NCBI GenBank assembly: GCA_018240525.1
Contig: JAFEFN010000005.1
Coordinates: forward strand, 186,001 to 250,000
DNA from: Pseudomonadota bacterium
GTDB taxonomy: Bacteria > Pseudomonadota > Gammaproteobacteria > Steroidobacterales > Steroidobacteraceae
DNA: 64,000 bases
Direction of reading: 5' to 3'
Below the pieces are notes generated by a model, which saw only the letters and a list, made by a program, of their open reading frames with translations, had not been told where the DNA came from and did no database searches. The translations under genes and the position numbers were made by a program. Every line of letters starts with the position of its first letter. Position 1 is the first letter of the stretch. Of this stretch, positions 27,585-36,125 are shown piece by piece.

Positions 27585-28826
27585 CTACAGCCGCGCCCGC
27601 GCGAACACCATGAACGAGGTCGGGTGCGCCCCGTAGCTCGCATCCAGCGCGGACGGGTACGCGTAGCCGCTCAGCAGCGCACCGATGCCGAAGCGGATGC
27701 CGGCAAAGCGGGCGACATCGTAGACCCCGCCGATCGAGAGCTTCTGGATGTTGAAGGTGCGCCCGTAGAGCGGCTCATCGGGCAGGAACAGCTCGTCCTT
27801 GGCGGTGTGCTCGTACCGGGCGAACACGGTCAGCGAGGCCGTCACCGCCGCGGCAGACTCCAGCAGCCACGCGTCGCTGGCCTCCCCTGACGAGGGATCG
27901 TTGCGGCCGAAGGCAAGCGTGGTCTGCCACCAGCGCGCCACGGGTGCGTTGTAGCTGGCCGAGAAGGTGGTCCGGCGCACGCTGACCTCGGGCTCGAGCT
28001 GCTCCGGGCTCGCGAGGCGCCCGAAGCTCCCCTGCAGCGACCACGCCGGCGATGGATTCCAGGACAGCCGCACCGCATAGGAGTCCAGTGCCCGCACTTC
28101 GATGTTGTAGCGGTTCTCGTCCGGCTCGCGCCCGTTGAAGGCGGACGCCTCGAGCTTGAGGCCCCCCAGGACGTAGCCGGCGGTGAGCACGCCCCAGCTG
28201 ATGTGCGTGGAATCCAGCCAGTGATGTGAGAGCGGCGCCTCCGGGTTGTCCATTCCCGAGAACCGGTGCATGAAGGCGTTCGGGCCCAGCGCCGGCTCCC
28301 CCGGCAGTCCCGCATAAACGAAAGCCGAACTGTCGGCCCCGAGGTTGCGGCTGTAGGTCAGTGCCGCTTCCATCAGCAGGTCATGCGGGTGCTGCCGGTC
28401 GATGAGCGGATCGGTGCCATTGGCGGTCTCACCGGTCTGGAACAGCAAGGGGTAGCCGCTCTTGCCCATGAGTGGATCGGCCGAGACCATGAGCCGGGCA
28501 CCGAAGGCGCCGTCCTCGAGCTCGCGCCGGGCCATGAGCATCAGCATGCTGGTCGAGAAGTTCTCGGTGGCACCGCGCGGCCCGCCCTGGTCGTCGTGGA
28601 CGGCAGTGAGGTAGCCGTGCTCCATGGTCATCCACGCCTCGCCCATCTGGTGCGCGCCGTCCATCGGCGTGCTGTCCGGCTGCCAGCTGGTGCCGGAGCC
28701 CTCGCGCGTCATCGGGTAGCTGCCGTACAGCCCCGCCATCGGCATCGCCATGGCAGTCTGAGCAGCCTCCTGTGCGCCCGCCAGCGGTGCGGCGCCTGCG
28801 AGCAGAGCGATCAGTATGTACCGCAA
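27585..28826 (-). CDS. Predicted outer-membrane beta-barrel-like protein
   Basis: 413 residues. A signal peptide (RYILIALLAGAAPLAGA) is followed by a Met-rich stretch (AMAMPMAGLYGSYPM, then further Met-rich runs to about residue 95) and many alternating aromatic/polar strands ending in SFMVFARARL, as in outer-membrane barrels. There is no clear TonB box. The His/Met-rich sequence (DRQHPHDLLME, MHRFSGMD) is reminiscent of proteins encoded beside copper-handling genes, but no such genes are nearby. TTG 28826 is chosen because it begins the signal peptide; no ATG is available there. Confidence 0.6.
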   Translation of the reverse strand: MRYILIALLAGAAPLAGAQEAAQTAMAMPMAGLYGSYPMTREGSGTSWQPDSTPMDGAHQMGEAWMTMEHGYLTAVHDDQGGPRGATENFSTSMLMLMARRELEDGAFGARLMVSADPLMGKSGYPLLFQTGETANGTDPLIDRQHPHDLLMEAALTYSRNLGADSSAFVYAGLPGEPALGPNAFMHRFSGMDNPEAPLSHHWLDSTHISWGVLTAGYVLGGLKLEASAFNGREPDENRYNIEVRALDSYAVRLSWNPSPAWSLQGSFGRLASPEQLEPEVSVRRTTFSASYNAPVARWWQTTLAFGRNDPSSGEASDAWLLESAAAVTASLTVFARYEHTAKDELFLPDEPLYGRTFNIQKLSIGGVYDVARFAGIRFGIGALLSGYAYPSALDASYGAHPTSFMVFARARL

Positions 28827-29046
28827 GAAACAGCCTGCGCTTGACGTGATAACTTTCTGATTATACGGGGATCGCGAAGCCGCGGGCGGGCAATGCGTCC
28901 CACCCTGCGCGCACCGCCGCGACACGGCAGCCGCCGTGCTGTGCTTTCGAACGCGCACGAACACGCCTTGGTAAGATCCGGCACCGCCCCGGCGCTTGCT
29001 TGCCTTGGGACCGGCGCGCCGCATCTTTCGTGGAGGACGACTGCAG

Positions 29047-29508
29047 GTGGATCAGATCATTCCGCTCCCCGACCTGGTGAAGCACGTCGGCGAGGAAGTC
29101 GGCGTCTCCTCCTGGATCACGCTCGACCAGGCGCGCATCCAGGAGTTCGCTCACTGCACCGGGGACCACCAGTGGATCCACGTCGACCCTGAGCGCGCCG
29201 CCCGCGAGAGTCCCTTCGGCGGCGCCATCGCGCACGGCTTCCTGACGCTCTCGCTCATCGCACCCACGGCCTTCGAGCTGCTGGTCGCCCGGGTCTCGCC
29301 GAGCTCCGTCGTCAACTACGGGCTCGATGATGTGCGCTTCGTCACCCCGGTCCGGGCCGGGCAGCGCGTGCGCAACCACATCACGCTCGAATCGGTGAAG
29401 GCACGCGGGGGTGGGCGCTACTTCGTCACCACCGGCAACAGCTTCGAGATCGAGGGCGAGAAGCGCCCGGCGCTCACCGCCAGCGCCCTCGCCATCTTCA
29501 TCGCCTGA
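29047..29508 (+). CDS. MaoC-like (R)-specific enoyl-CoA hydratase
   Basis: 153-residue hot-dog-fold protein. The hydratase motif FAHCTGDHQWIHVDPERA carries the catalytic Asp and His, followed by GGAIAHGFLTLSLI. Relatives hydrate trans-enoyl-CoA to (R)-3-hydroxyacyl-CoA, feeding beta-oxidation products to polyester synthesis or other routes. GTG 29047 is supported by GGAGGA nine bases upstream. It is monocistronic and convergent with the LysR gene. Confidence 0.87.
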   Translation: MDQIIPLPDLVKHVGEEVGVSSWITLDQARIQEFAHCTGDHQWIHVDPERAARESPFGGAIAHGFLTLSLIAPTAFELLVARVSPSSVVNYGLDDVRFVTPVRAGQRVRNHITLESVKARGGGRYFVTTGNSFEIEGEKRPALTASALAIFIA

Positions 29509-29517
29509 GCGGAGCGC

Positions 29518-30483
29518 CTACTCGTTCGAGACCGCCAGCTGCACGGCCGGGGCCGGTGTCGCGGCCTCGCGCGGCCCGAAGCGCCGGATGAGCCAGGAGC
29601 GGAACAGCGAGATGGCGGTGTCCGACAGGCCCTCCGGGTGGGTGGTCAGGTAGTAGCCGTAGCCATCGTCCAGGGTCGCGGGGAAGGGCTTCACCAGCCG
29701 GCCCGCGTTGATGTGTTCCGCAAACAGGTTGGTATCGACCAGCGCGATGCCCTGGCCGCTCAGCGCGTACTGCACGGCCAGCACGGCGGTGTCGAACACC
29801 AGGCCGCGCTCGATGTTGACGCCCTTCAGTCCCTCCTGGCGCGCCAGCTGCGTCCACACGTGATGGCGCGGCAGGTCGGCGATGCGCACGTGCACGATCT
29901 CGTTCGCCTCGATGAAGCTGGCCAGGTCCTTGCCGCGGTGGCTGGCGGCGATGTTGGGATGGCACAGGATGCTCAGGCGCACGGGCCAGAGCAGGTCGGA
30001 CACCAGGTCCGTGACCGTGGGCTTCGAGTACACCACCGCCACGTCGACGTCGCCGAGCGGCGGCCCGACCCCATAGGGGCTGATGAGGTCGATGTCCACC
30101 CCGGCGCTGTCGCGCCGGAAGTCCTGCAGGATCGGCACGGCCAGCTGCACCGCGAAGCTCGGGGGCATCTGCACGCGCAGCGTGCGCTGCAGGGGCGCCC
30201 CTTCGTTGCGGATGTCGTCGAGGGCGTATTCCAGGCGGTCGAAGGACTTGGCGACCGCCGGCAGCAGGTGCTGCCCGGCCTTGGTGAGGGTGAGTGCATG
30301 CGGTCGGCGGTCGAACAGCTGCACGCCGGTCAGCCGCTCGAGCGCGATGACGTGGCGCGACAACGCGCTCTGCGAGATCAGCAGTGCGTTGGCGGCGGCC
30401 GTGAAGCTGCCGTGCTTGGCGACGCCCTCGAATGCACGCAGCGCATTCAGCGGCAGCCAGCGGCGGTCCGTGGTCTTCTGCAT
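29518..30483 (-). CDS. LysR-family regulator (GcvA-like)
   Basis: 321 residues. The N-terminal helix-turn-helix (LNALRAFEGVAKHGSFTAAANALLISQSALSRHVIALERLTG) is in the GcvA/AmpR style, followed by the effector-binding domain. It is divergent from the enolase-superfamily dehydratase gene with 178 nt between, the standard layout for a LysR regulator and its target. It probably controls that gene in response to a sugar-acid-like substrate. Confidence 0.9.
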   Translation of the reverse strand: MQKTTDRRWLPLNALRAFEGVAKHGSFTAAANALLISQSALSRHVIALERLTGVQLFDRRPHALTLTKAGQHLLPAVAKSFDRLEYALDDIRNEGAPLQRTLRVQMPPSFAVQLAVPILQDFRRDSAGVDIDLISPYGVGPPLGDVDVAVVYSKPTVTDLVSDLLWPVRLSILCHPNIAASHRGKDLASFIEANEIVHVRIADLPRHHVWTQLARQEGLKGVNIERGLVFDTAVLAVQYALSGQGIALVDTNLFAEHINAGRLVKPFPATLDDGYGYYLTTHPEGLSDTAISLFRSWLIRRFGPREAATPAPAVQLAVSNE

Positions 30484-30548
30484 GGGATCGATCCTTCGGC
30501 CACGCGACGGGCCGTCGCTGCCGATACTGACCTACTCGGCGTTCCTGC

Positions 30549-30560
30549 GCCACGTGTGGC
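30549..30560. promoter_or_regulatory. 12-bp palindrome in the LysR/dehydratase divergent region
   Basis: GCCACGTGTGGC is almost fully self-complementary (arms GCCAC/GTGGC, centre GT) and sits midway between the divergent starts. It is a candidate regulator site, but LysR boxes normally follow T-N11-A, which this does not clearly do. An AT-rich patch (TTTTTTCTATGTTGTTAG) follows at about 30574-30592. Confidence 0.3.
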
Positions 30561-30661
30561 CGCCGCCAATGCCTTTTTTCTATGTTGTTAGTGAATTTCT
30601 AGGCTTTCGGCACCTGCCGGAGTGTGGAACGCTCCAGCCCCCATCCTGGACGGCAGGCGCC

Positions 30662-31774
30662 ATGCACAAGATCGCGGCGATCTCGATCACCCATCATCGC
30701 CTGCCGCTCGAGCCACCGTTCCGTGCCAGCTGGGACACCAAGCCACGCGTGCACTTCGACGCCACGCTCGTGCGGGTGAGCACCGACACCGGCCTGACCG
30801 GCTACGGCTCGGGCGACCTCATGCTCGGCTTCGCCGGGCACGAGGACCTCTTCGTCGGCACCGATCCGCTCGCCCTGGAACGCCACTTCCGCGTGCTCTC
30901 CAACATCGACTTCCACTACGGCCGCTGCTGGCCGCTGGACCTGGCGCTGTGGGACCTGGCCGGGAAGATCCTCGCTGCGCCCTGCTGGAAGCTGCTCGGG
31001 GGCCTGAGCTCGCGCGTGCGCACCTACGCCTCCTCGGGCACGCTGCGGGAGCCGGCCGCGCAGGCCGACGCCGCGGAGCGCTACCTCGCCGCGGGGTTTC
31101 CCGCCCTCAAGCTGCGCTTCCACCGCGGGGACTGGCGCGACGACGTGCGCGCGCTGGAGGCCGTGCGCGCACGCGTGGGCGAGCGGCTCGAACTGCTGGT
31201 GGACTGCAACCAGGGCTGGCGGCTGCCGTGGGACACCGACAGCGCCTGGACCCTGAAGGATGCGCTCGCCGTGGCGCGCGAGCTCGAGCGCCTCAAGGTC
31301 TACTGGATGGAGGAGCCCCTGCACCGCGCCGACCGCGACGGCATGCGCGCACTGCGCGCCGCCACGGACGTGCGCATCGCCGCCGGCGAGATGACCCGCC
31401 AGCTGCACGAACTGCGCGACCTGGTCACCGGCGGCTGCGTCGACGTCCTGCAGCCGGATGCCGCCCTGGTCGGCGGCATCACCGGCCTGCGCCGCCTGGC
31501 CACGCTGGCCCAGGAACATCACGTCACCTTCACGCCGCACACCTGGACCAACGGCATGGGCGTCACCGCCAATGCCCACCTGGTGGCGGGCCTGGCCGAT
31601 GCGCCCTTCATGGAGTTCCCGTTCGACCCGCCCGAGTGGAGCCTGGAGCGTCGCGACTTCCTCATGGCCGAGCCGCTGCGCGCGGGCGGGGACGGGGCCA
31701 TCCAGCTGAGCGAGGCGCCCGGCATGGGCTACGCGCCCGACGAGTCGCGGCTGCGGGCGACGCGGATGAGCTAG
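30662..31774 (+). CDS. Mandelate racemase/enolase-superfamily dehydratase
   Basis: 370 residues. The capping domain is followed by a barrel with metal ligands in LLVDCNQGW (Asp), WMEEPLH (Glu) and IAAGEM (Glu). Candidate catalytic residues are Lys in ALKLRFHRG and the Asp-His pair in DVLQPDAAL and FTPHTWTNG. The Asp/His dyad puts it in the mandelate racemase subgroup, mostly acid-sugar dehydratases. The substrate is not predictable from sequence. ATG 30662 begins directly at conserved sequence, and the gene ends overlapping the convergent sulfotransferase gene. Confidence 0.85.
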   Translation: MHKIAAISITHHRLPLEPPFRASWDTKPRVHFDATLVRVSTDTGLTGYGSGDLMLGFAGHEDLFVGTDPLALERHFRVLSNIDFHYGRCWPLDLALWDLAGKILAAPCWKLLGGLSSRVRTYASSGTLREPAAQADAAERYLAAGFPALKLRFHRGDWRDDVRALEAVRARVGERLELLVDCNQGWRLPWDTDSAWTLKDALAVARELERLKVYWMEEPLHRADRDGMRALRAATDVRIAAGEMTRQLHELRDLVTGGCVDVLQPDAALVGGITGLRRLATLAQEHHVTFTPHTWTNGMGVTANAHLVAGLADAPFMEFPFDPPEWSLERRDFLMAEPLRAGGDGAIQLSEAPGMGYAPDESRLRATRMS

Positions 31775-34023
31775 TCGCGGACCAGCTGCGGCAGCTCGCG
31801 CAGCGCCCCGAGGTGCCGCTCGTAGTGCTGCCAGCGCCCGGCGGAGCGCGAATTGATCTTCTGGCGCACCTGCCACTTGCTCGCCGTGATGACCACGCGC
31901 TCGGTCTTTTCGAACTCCAGCACCCGTTCGTCCCAGGGCAGCCCCAGGAACTCCAGCATGCGCCGCGACCAGCCCTCCTGGTCGGCGATGAGCTCTTCGT
32001 ACGGAACGACCATCCAGTTGCGCGCCGGCAGCACCGCGCGCCAGTGCCGCGTGATGCGCACGTATTCCCCGTAGTAGTGCGCCATGTCCTCGAAGTCGTT
32101 CGCCCAGGGCCCGATGTTGAAGAAGTTCTGGAAGTAGATCGACAGCGCGGTATCGAACGGGTGCCGCTGCATGTGGATGAAGCGCGCATTCGGGAACACC
32201 GCGTGGATCAGTCCCGCGTACATGAAGTTGGCGGGCATCTTGTCGATGATGCGGGCCGCCCCGCCGGCGGCCGAGTTCATGCGCTCGAGGTAGGTGCGCG
32301 CCATCGCCGGCACCAGCTGCAGCGGCTGGCCACCCTGCTTCTCCGCGTCGCGCCAGTTCTCGTAGGCCGCGTTCCAGAAGCCGACCTCGCCGCACCCGTA
32401 GACCTGCGGATGCGAGGCGAGGATCTGCTCGGCCAGCGAGGTGCCCGAGCGCGGCATGCCGACGATGAAGACCGGCGCCTGCGACGGGGAGGCATCCGCG
32501 GCCGCCTTTTCCCACAGCTGCGCGTCAAAGCCCGCCATCAGCCGGTCGACGCGCGCCGTCAGCCCGGCGCGGTCGTAGCGCACCCCGAAGCGCTTGGTGA
32601 GCTCGTTCGCCTTGTGGTACTGGCCGAAGGCATCCTCGTACTGGCCGACATCGTCGAAGTACTTGCCCAGTGCATAGCGCAGGTTGATCTCCTGCGCGAG
32701 CGGCTGGGGCGTGGCCAGCAGCGAGACCGCGCCATGCAGCCAGCTGGCATCGGCAAGCTGCATGCGCCGGTGGGTGGCGATGCTCGCGAACGCATGGGCG
32801 TACCTGGGATTGAGCTCGATCGCCCGCCGGAACAGCTTTTCGGCCTCATCGAACTGCCCGCTGTCGGCGTGCAGTTCACCCATGAAGACGATCGCTTCCA
32901 CGTAGTTGGGGTCGATCTTGAGCGCCGCCTCGCAGCTTTGCCGGGCCTCGGCCGGCTGGCGCCGCTGGCGCAGCGCGAAGGCGAGGCTCAGGTGGGCCGG
33001 GGCGTAGTCCGGCCGCAGCAGGATCGCCTGGCGGAAGCAGCTGGCCGCCTCGCGCACGCGCCGCACCTCGAAGAGCACGTTACCCAGGTTGCAGTGGTTT
33101 TCCGCGCTGCGCGGGTCGAGCTCGACCGCGCGGCGGTACAGCGGCAGCGCCGCACGACGGTCACCGAGCTCGCGCAGCGCGTTGCCGAGATTGTTGAGTG
33201 CCTCGATGAAATCGGGCTTGAGCCGCAGGGCCTCGCGGTAGCTGTCGGCCGCTTCCGTGCGCTTGCTCTGGGCCGCCAGCGCGAGCCCCAGGTTGTTGTG
33301 GGCAACCGCCAGTTGCGGGTCCAGGGTGACGGCGCGGCGCGCGAGGGATTCGGCCTCCTCGAGGCGGCCCAGCAGCATCAGGGCTTGACCGACGTTGGTG
33401 GAGATCTGCGCATCCATGGGCCGCAGCCGCCGCGCCCGCTCGTAGCACTCGAGCGCTCTTTGGTGGTCCCCCAGTTCGAGGTAGGCGTTGCCGAGGTTGT
33501 TGAGCGCCTCGACGTCCTGGGCATTCGTGCTCAGGACCTTCTGGTACAGCGGCACCGACTCGCGTACGCGGCCCAGGGCGCGCAGCGCATCGGCCGCATC
33601 GACCAGCGCCGCCGGATGGTCGGGCTCGAGCGCCAGTGCGGCCTGCAGGCTCGGCAGGGCTTCATCCCACATCGCCCGATCGTGCAGCGCCGCACCGAGG
33701 TTGCGCAGCGCCTCGGCGTCCGCCGGCATCAGCTCGGCCGCCCGGCGCAGCGCCTGCAGGGCATCCTTGCGCTGGTGGGCCTGCGCCACGCCGAGGATCT
33801 TCCACAGCAAGCCGGCATTGGGGTGGCGCTTGAGGGCCTCCCACGCCTGCGATTCGGCCTCCGCCGGGCGGTCCTGGTTCAGAAGCGTCGCCAGCGCGCC
33901 GATCAGCTGCGGTCTCACCGTCTGCACCGACGCTGCGGTGCTGGCGAGTCCGCCGTGGCAGTGCTTGAACTTGCGTCCACTGCCGCAGGCACACATCTCG
34001 TTGCGACTGGGTTTGACCGCCAC
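31771..34023 (-). CDS. TPR-sulfotransferase with N-terminal SEC-C zinc motif
   Basis: 750 residues in three parts. Residues 11-25 form a SEC-C motif (CACGSGRKFKHCHGG: Cys11, Cys13, Cys22, His23) like the zinc tail of SecA. About twelve TPR units follow (residues 30-400). A sulfotransferase domain then carries the PAPS 5'-phosphosulfate loop FIVGMPRSGTSLAEQIL near residue 520 and the 3'-phosphate motif QRHPFDTALSIY. No signal peptide is present, so it is cytosolic. The TPR-sulfotransferase pairing resembles protein- or glycan-modifying sulfotransferases. SEC-C at the N-terminus is unusual and may recruit it to ribosomes or translocon clients. The ATG is 1 nt after the stop of the second sulfotransferase. 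Confidence 0.87.
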   Translation of the reverse strand: MAVKPSRNEMCACGSGRKFKHCHGGLASTAASVQTVRPQLIGALATLLNQDRPAEAESQAWEALKRHPNAGLLWKILGVAQAHQRKDALQALRRAAELMPADAEALRNLGAALHDRAMWDEALPSLQAALALEPDHPAALVDAADALRALGRVRESVPLYQKVLSTNAQDVEALNNLGNAYLELGDHQRALECYERARRLRPMDAQISTNVGQALMLLGRLEEAESLARRAVTLDPQLAVAHNNLGLALAAQSKRTEAADSYREALRLKPDFIEALNNLGNALRELGDRRAALPLYRRAVELDPRSAENHCNLGNVLFEVRRVREAASCFRQAILLRPDYAPAHLSLAFALRQRRQPAEARQSCEAALKIDPNYVEAIVFMGELHADSGQFDEAEKLFRRAIELNPRYAHAFASIATHRRMQLADASWLHGAVSLLATPQPLAQEINLRYALGKYFDDVGQYEDAFGQYHKANELTKRFGVRYDRAGLTARVDRLMAGFDAQLWEKAAADASPSQAPVFIVGMPRSGTSLAEQILASHPQVYGCGEVGFWNAAYENWRDAEKQGGQPLQLVPAMARTYLERMNSAAGGAARIIDKMPANFMYAGLIHAVFPNARFIHMQRHPFDTALSIYFQNFFNIGPWANDFEDMAHYYGEYVRITRHWRAVLPARNWMVVPYEELIADQEGWSRRMLEFLGLPWDERVLEFEKTERVVITASKWQVRQKINSRSAGRWQHYERHLGALRELPQLVRD

Positions 34024-34024
34024 C

Positions 34025-36049
34025 TCAGCTCCTGTAGTTGTCCACGGCGTCGCCGAGCGCGGCGCGCAGCGGCGCCAGCCACGGCTCGAAGTGGCGCCAC
34101 TGGTCGATGCCCTCGCGGTTCAGAGGCCGGCGCACCTGCTCGGAGCTGGCCGTGCGCACGCTGCGCCGGGTCTTGTGGAACTCGATGCACTGCGGCTCGA
34201 AATCGAGCCCGCAGAACTCCAGGATGCGGCGCACGTGGGACTCGAGGTCCTCCACCAGGTCCTCGTGCTGCACCCGCAGCACCCATCCGGGCAGCACGCG
34301 GTCCCAGTGCCGCATGAGCTCGAGGTAGGTGCGGTAGTAGCGCGCGATGTCCTCGATGCTGTAGGTGAACTCCTGGCCGTTGGCGAAGAGCTGCTTGAGG
34401 TTGCCGAAGCAGCAGGCCATGGGCTCGCGCCGCGCATCGATCACCTTGGCGTGCGGCAGCATCAGGCGCACCAGGCCCAGGTGCCGGAAGTTGTTGGGCA
34501 TCTTGTCGATGAAGAACGGCTTGCCGCTGCGGTAGACCTGCGCGCCGGCCAGGTAGCGCTCGCCAAGTCCGCGCACCTCCTCGGCCGACAACTCGGTGAG
34601 GATGCGCGGGTAGCGCGGGTTCCTGGGGTCCGGATCGCGGCCGCGCAGGGTGGCGACGATCTGCTGCACGGTCGGCAGCTCCTGCGTGCCCTCCACCTTC
34701 GAATGCGAGGCCAGGATCTGCTCGATGAGCGTCGAGCCCGAGCGCGGCAGGCCCACGATGAGGATCGGGTCGGGACTCGCCACCCCCCAGCCGGTGCGCG
34801 CGGCGAAGAACGCGGGCGTGCACACCTCGATCTGCTGCCGGGTATTGTTCTCGATGACCTCCGGCGCGTAGTTGCTCTCGGCGCGCTTGAGGGCATTGCC
34901 CTGCGCGTAGTAGCTAAACGAGTGCGCGTAGTCGCCCTCGTCCTCCAGCGCCTTGGCCAGGGCAAACAGGGCGTGCACGCGGTCGACCGAGGCGACCGCG
35001 GGGTCCGCGGTCAGCTCGCGCAGCCGGGCCTGCTCCTCGGGCGTGAAGCGGTAGGTCTTGAGGTTGGCCAGCGACCAGTACGCATCGCCGAAGTCGCGCC
35101 GGCTCTGCGCCGCGCGCCGGTAGGACTGGATGGCCTCCTCCTGCTGCCCGAGCGTCTTCTGCGCGTGCGCGATCGAGAGGTGCACGTCCGCATCGGCCGG
35201 CACCCCGGCAAGAAGCTCCCGGTACAGCGTGATGGCGCGCGCGTGCTCGCCCAGCCCCACGCAGGCGGTGGCATACAGGCCCTGCAGGCGCACGCGGCTC
35301 GCGGGGTCCTCGCGTATCAGCCGGTCGAGCTGCTCGCGCGCCTCCGCGTAGCGGTGCATCTCGATGAGCGTCTCCGCGTATTCGGCCCGCGCCAGGCGGT
35401 AGTCCGGGGCGAGCTCGAGCACCGCCGCCAGCAGCAGCTCGGCATCGTCGTACACCTTGCGGGCGATGCCGATGCGTGCCAGCAGGCGCATGGCCTCGAT
35501 GTGGTCGCCGTGCTGGACCAGAAACGAGCGGATCAGCGGCTCGGCGCCGTTCAGGTCCCCGTCCATGAACAGCGCGGTGGCGATGACGACCTCCCGCGGC
35601 AGCTCGCGCAGGATCGCCACGTGGCTGGCCGCGGTGCGGGCGTTGGCCTCGTCGCCGGTCATGCGGTAGAGGCCCTCCAGCATCGCCCAGCTGGCGGGCA
35701 GCGCGTTGTTGCGGTTCACCGCCGCCAGGAAGGCCTCGATGGCCGGCTGGGCCTGGCGCATCGCCACGTAGCACTGGCCGCGCTCCTCGTAGAGGCGGCT
35801 GAAGCTCGGGTGACGCTTTTCCAGGTCCGCCAGCACCCCCAGGGCGGCATCGATGCGCCCGAGACGGCGCAGGGCAAAGGCGCAGAACAGCGGCGCATCG
35901 CGGCTGCCCGGATCGCGCTCGGCCAGCGCCTGCGCAGCCGCCAGCGCCTCCTGGAACTTCGACTGTCCCAGCAGGCCGCGGATGCGGGCGATCTCGGCCG
36001 CGCTGTCCGGCGGATTCGCAGGCGATTCCGATATGTCCATGCGCTCCAT
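34025..36049 (-). CDS. TPR-sulfotransferase family protein
   Basis: 674 residues. TPR units fill residues about 20-400, then a sulfotransferase domain with the PAPS loop LIVGLPRSGSTLIEQIL near residue 431. The 3'-phosphate region reads DARREPMACCFGNLKQLF: the usual Ser of the motif is Gly here, which could weaken PAPS binding. The conserved C-terminal EQVRRPLNREGIDQWRHFEPW is present. No signal peptide is visible. The ATG at 36049 follows the T-run of a strong terminator by two bases and has no ribosome-binding site; ATG 36040, with GGAG just upstream, is a credible alternative. It forms a unit with the SEC-C sulfotransferase. Confidence 0.86.
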   Translation of the reverse strand: MERMDISESPANPPDSAAEIARIRGLLGQSKFQEALAAAQALAERDPGSRDAPLFCAFALRRLGRIDAALGVLADLEKRHPSFSRLYEERGQCYVAMRQAQPAIEAFLAAVNRNNALPASWAMLEGLYRMTGDEANARTAASHVAILRELPREVVIATALFMDGDLNGAEPLIRSFLVQHGDHIEAMRLLARIGIARKVYDDAELLLAAVLELAPDYRLARAEYAETLIEMHRYAEAREQLDRLIREDPASRVRLQGLYATACVGLGEHARAITLYRELLAGVPADADVHLSIAHAQKTLGQQEEAIQSYRRAAQSRRDFGDAYWSLANLKTYRFTPEEQARLRELTADPAVASVDRVHALFALAKALEDEGDYAHSFSYYAQGNALKRAESNYAPEVIENNTRQQIEVCTPAFFAARTGWGVASPDPILIVGLPRSGSTLIEQILASHSKVEGTQELPTVQQIVATLRGRDPDPRNPRYPRILTELSAEEVRGLGERYLAGAQVYRSGKPFFIDKMPNNFRHLGLVRLMLPHAKVIDARREPMACCFGNLKQLFANGQEFTYSIEDIARYYRTYLELMRHWDRVLPGWVLRVQHEDLVEDLESHVRRILEFCGLDFEPQCIEFHKTRRSVRTASSEQVRRPLNREGIDQWRHFEPWLAPLRAALGDAVDNYRS

Positions 36050-36051
36050 AG

Positions 36052-36080
36052 AAAAAGGGCGGACCGAACGGTCCGCCCTT
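36052..36080 (-). terminator. Intrinsic terminator after the TonB-dependent receptor gene
   Basis: On the minus strand AAGGGCGGACC pairs perfectly with GGTCCGCCCTT (11-bp stem, 4-nt loop GTTC) and is followed by TTTTT. It ends two bases before the sulfotransferase start codon, so it lies inside what is otherwise one minus-strand transcription unit. Confidence 0.88.
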
Positions 36081-36090
36081 GGATTCTACT

Positions 36091-36111
36091 GCAACCGGCG
36101 GGGCCGGTTGC
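36091..36111. repeat. Perfect GC hairpin upstream of the terminator
   Basis: GCAACCGGC GGG GCCGGTTGC: a 9-bp perfect stem between the receptor stop and the intrinsic terminator. Having no T-run, it could pause polymerase or protect the receptor mRNA 3' end. Confidence 0.6.
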
Positions 36112-36125
36112 CGCAGTGGTAGTGG

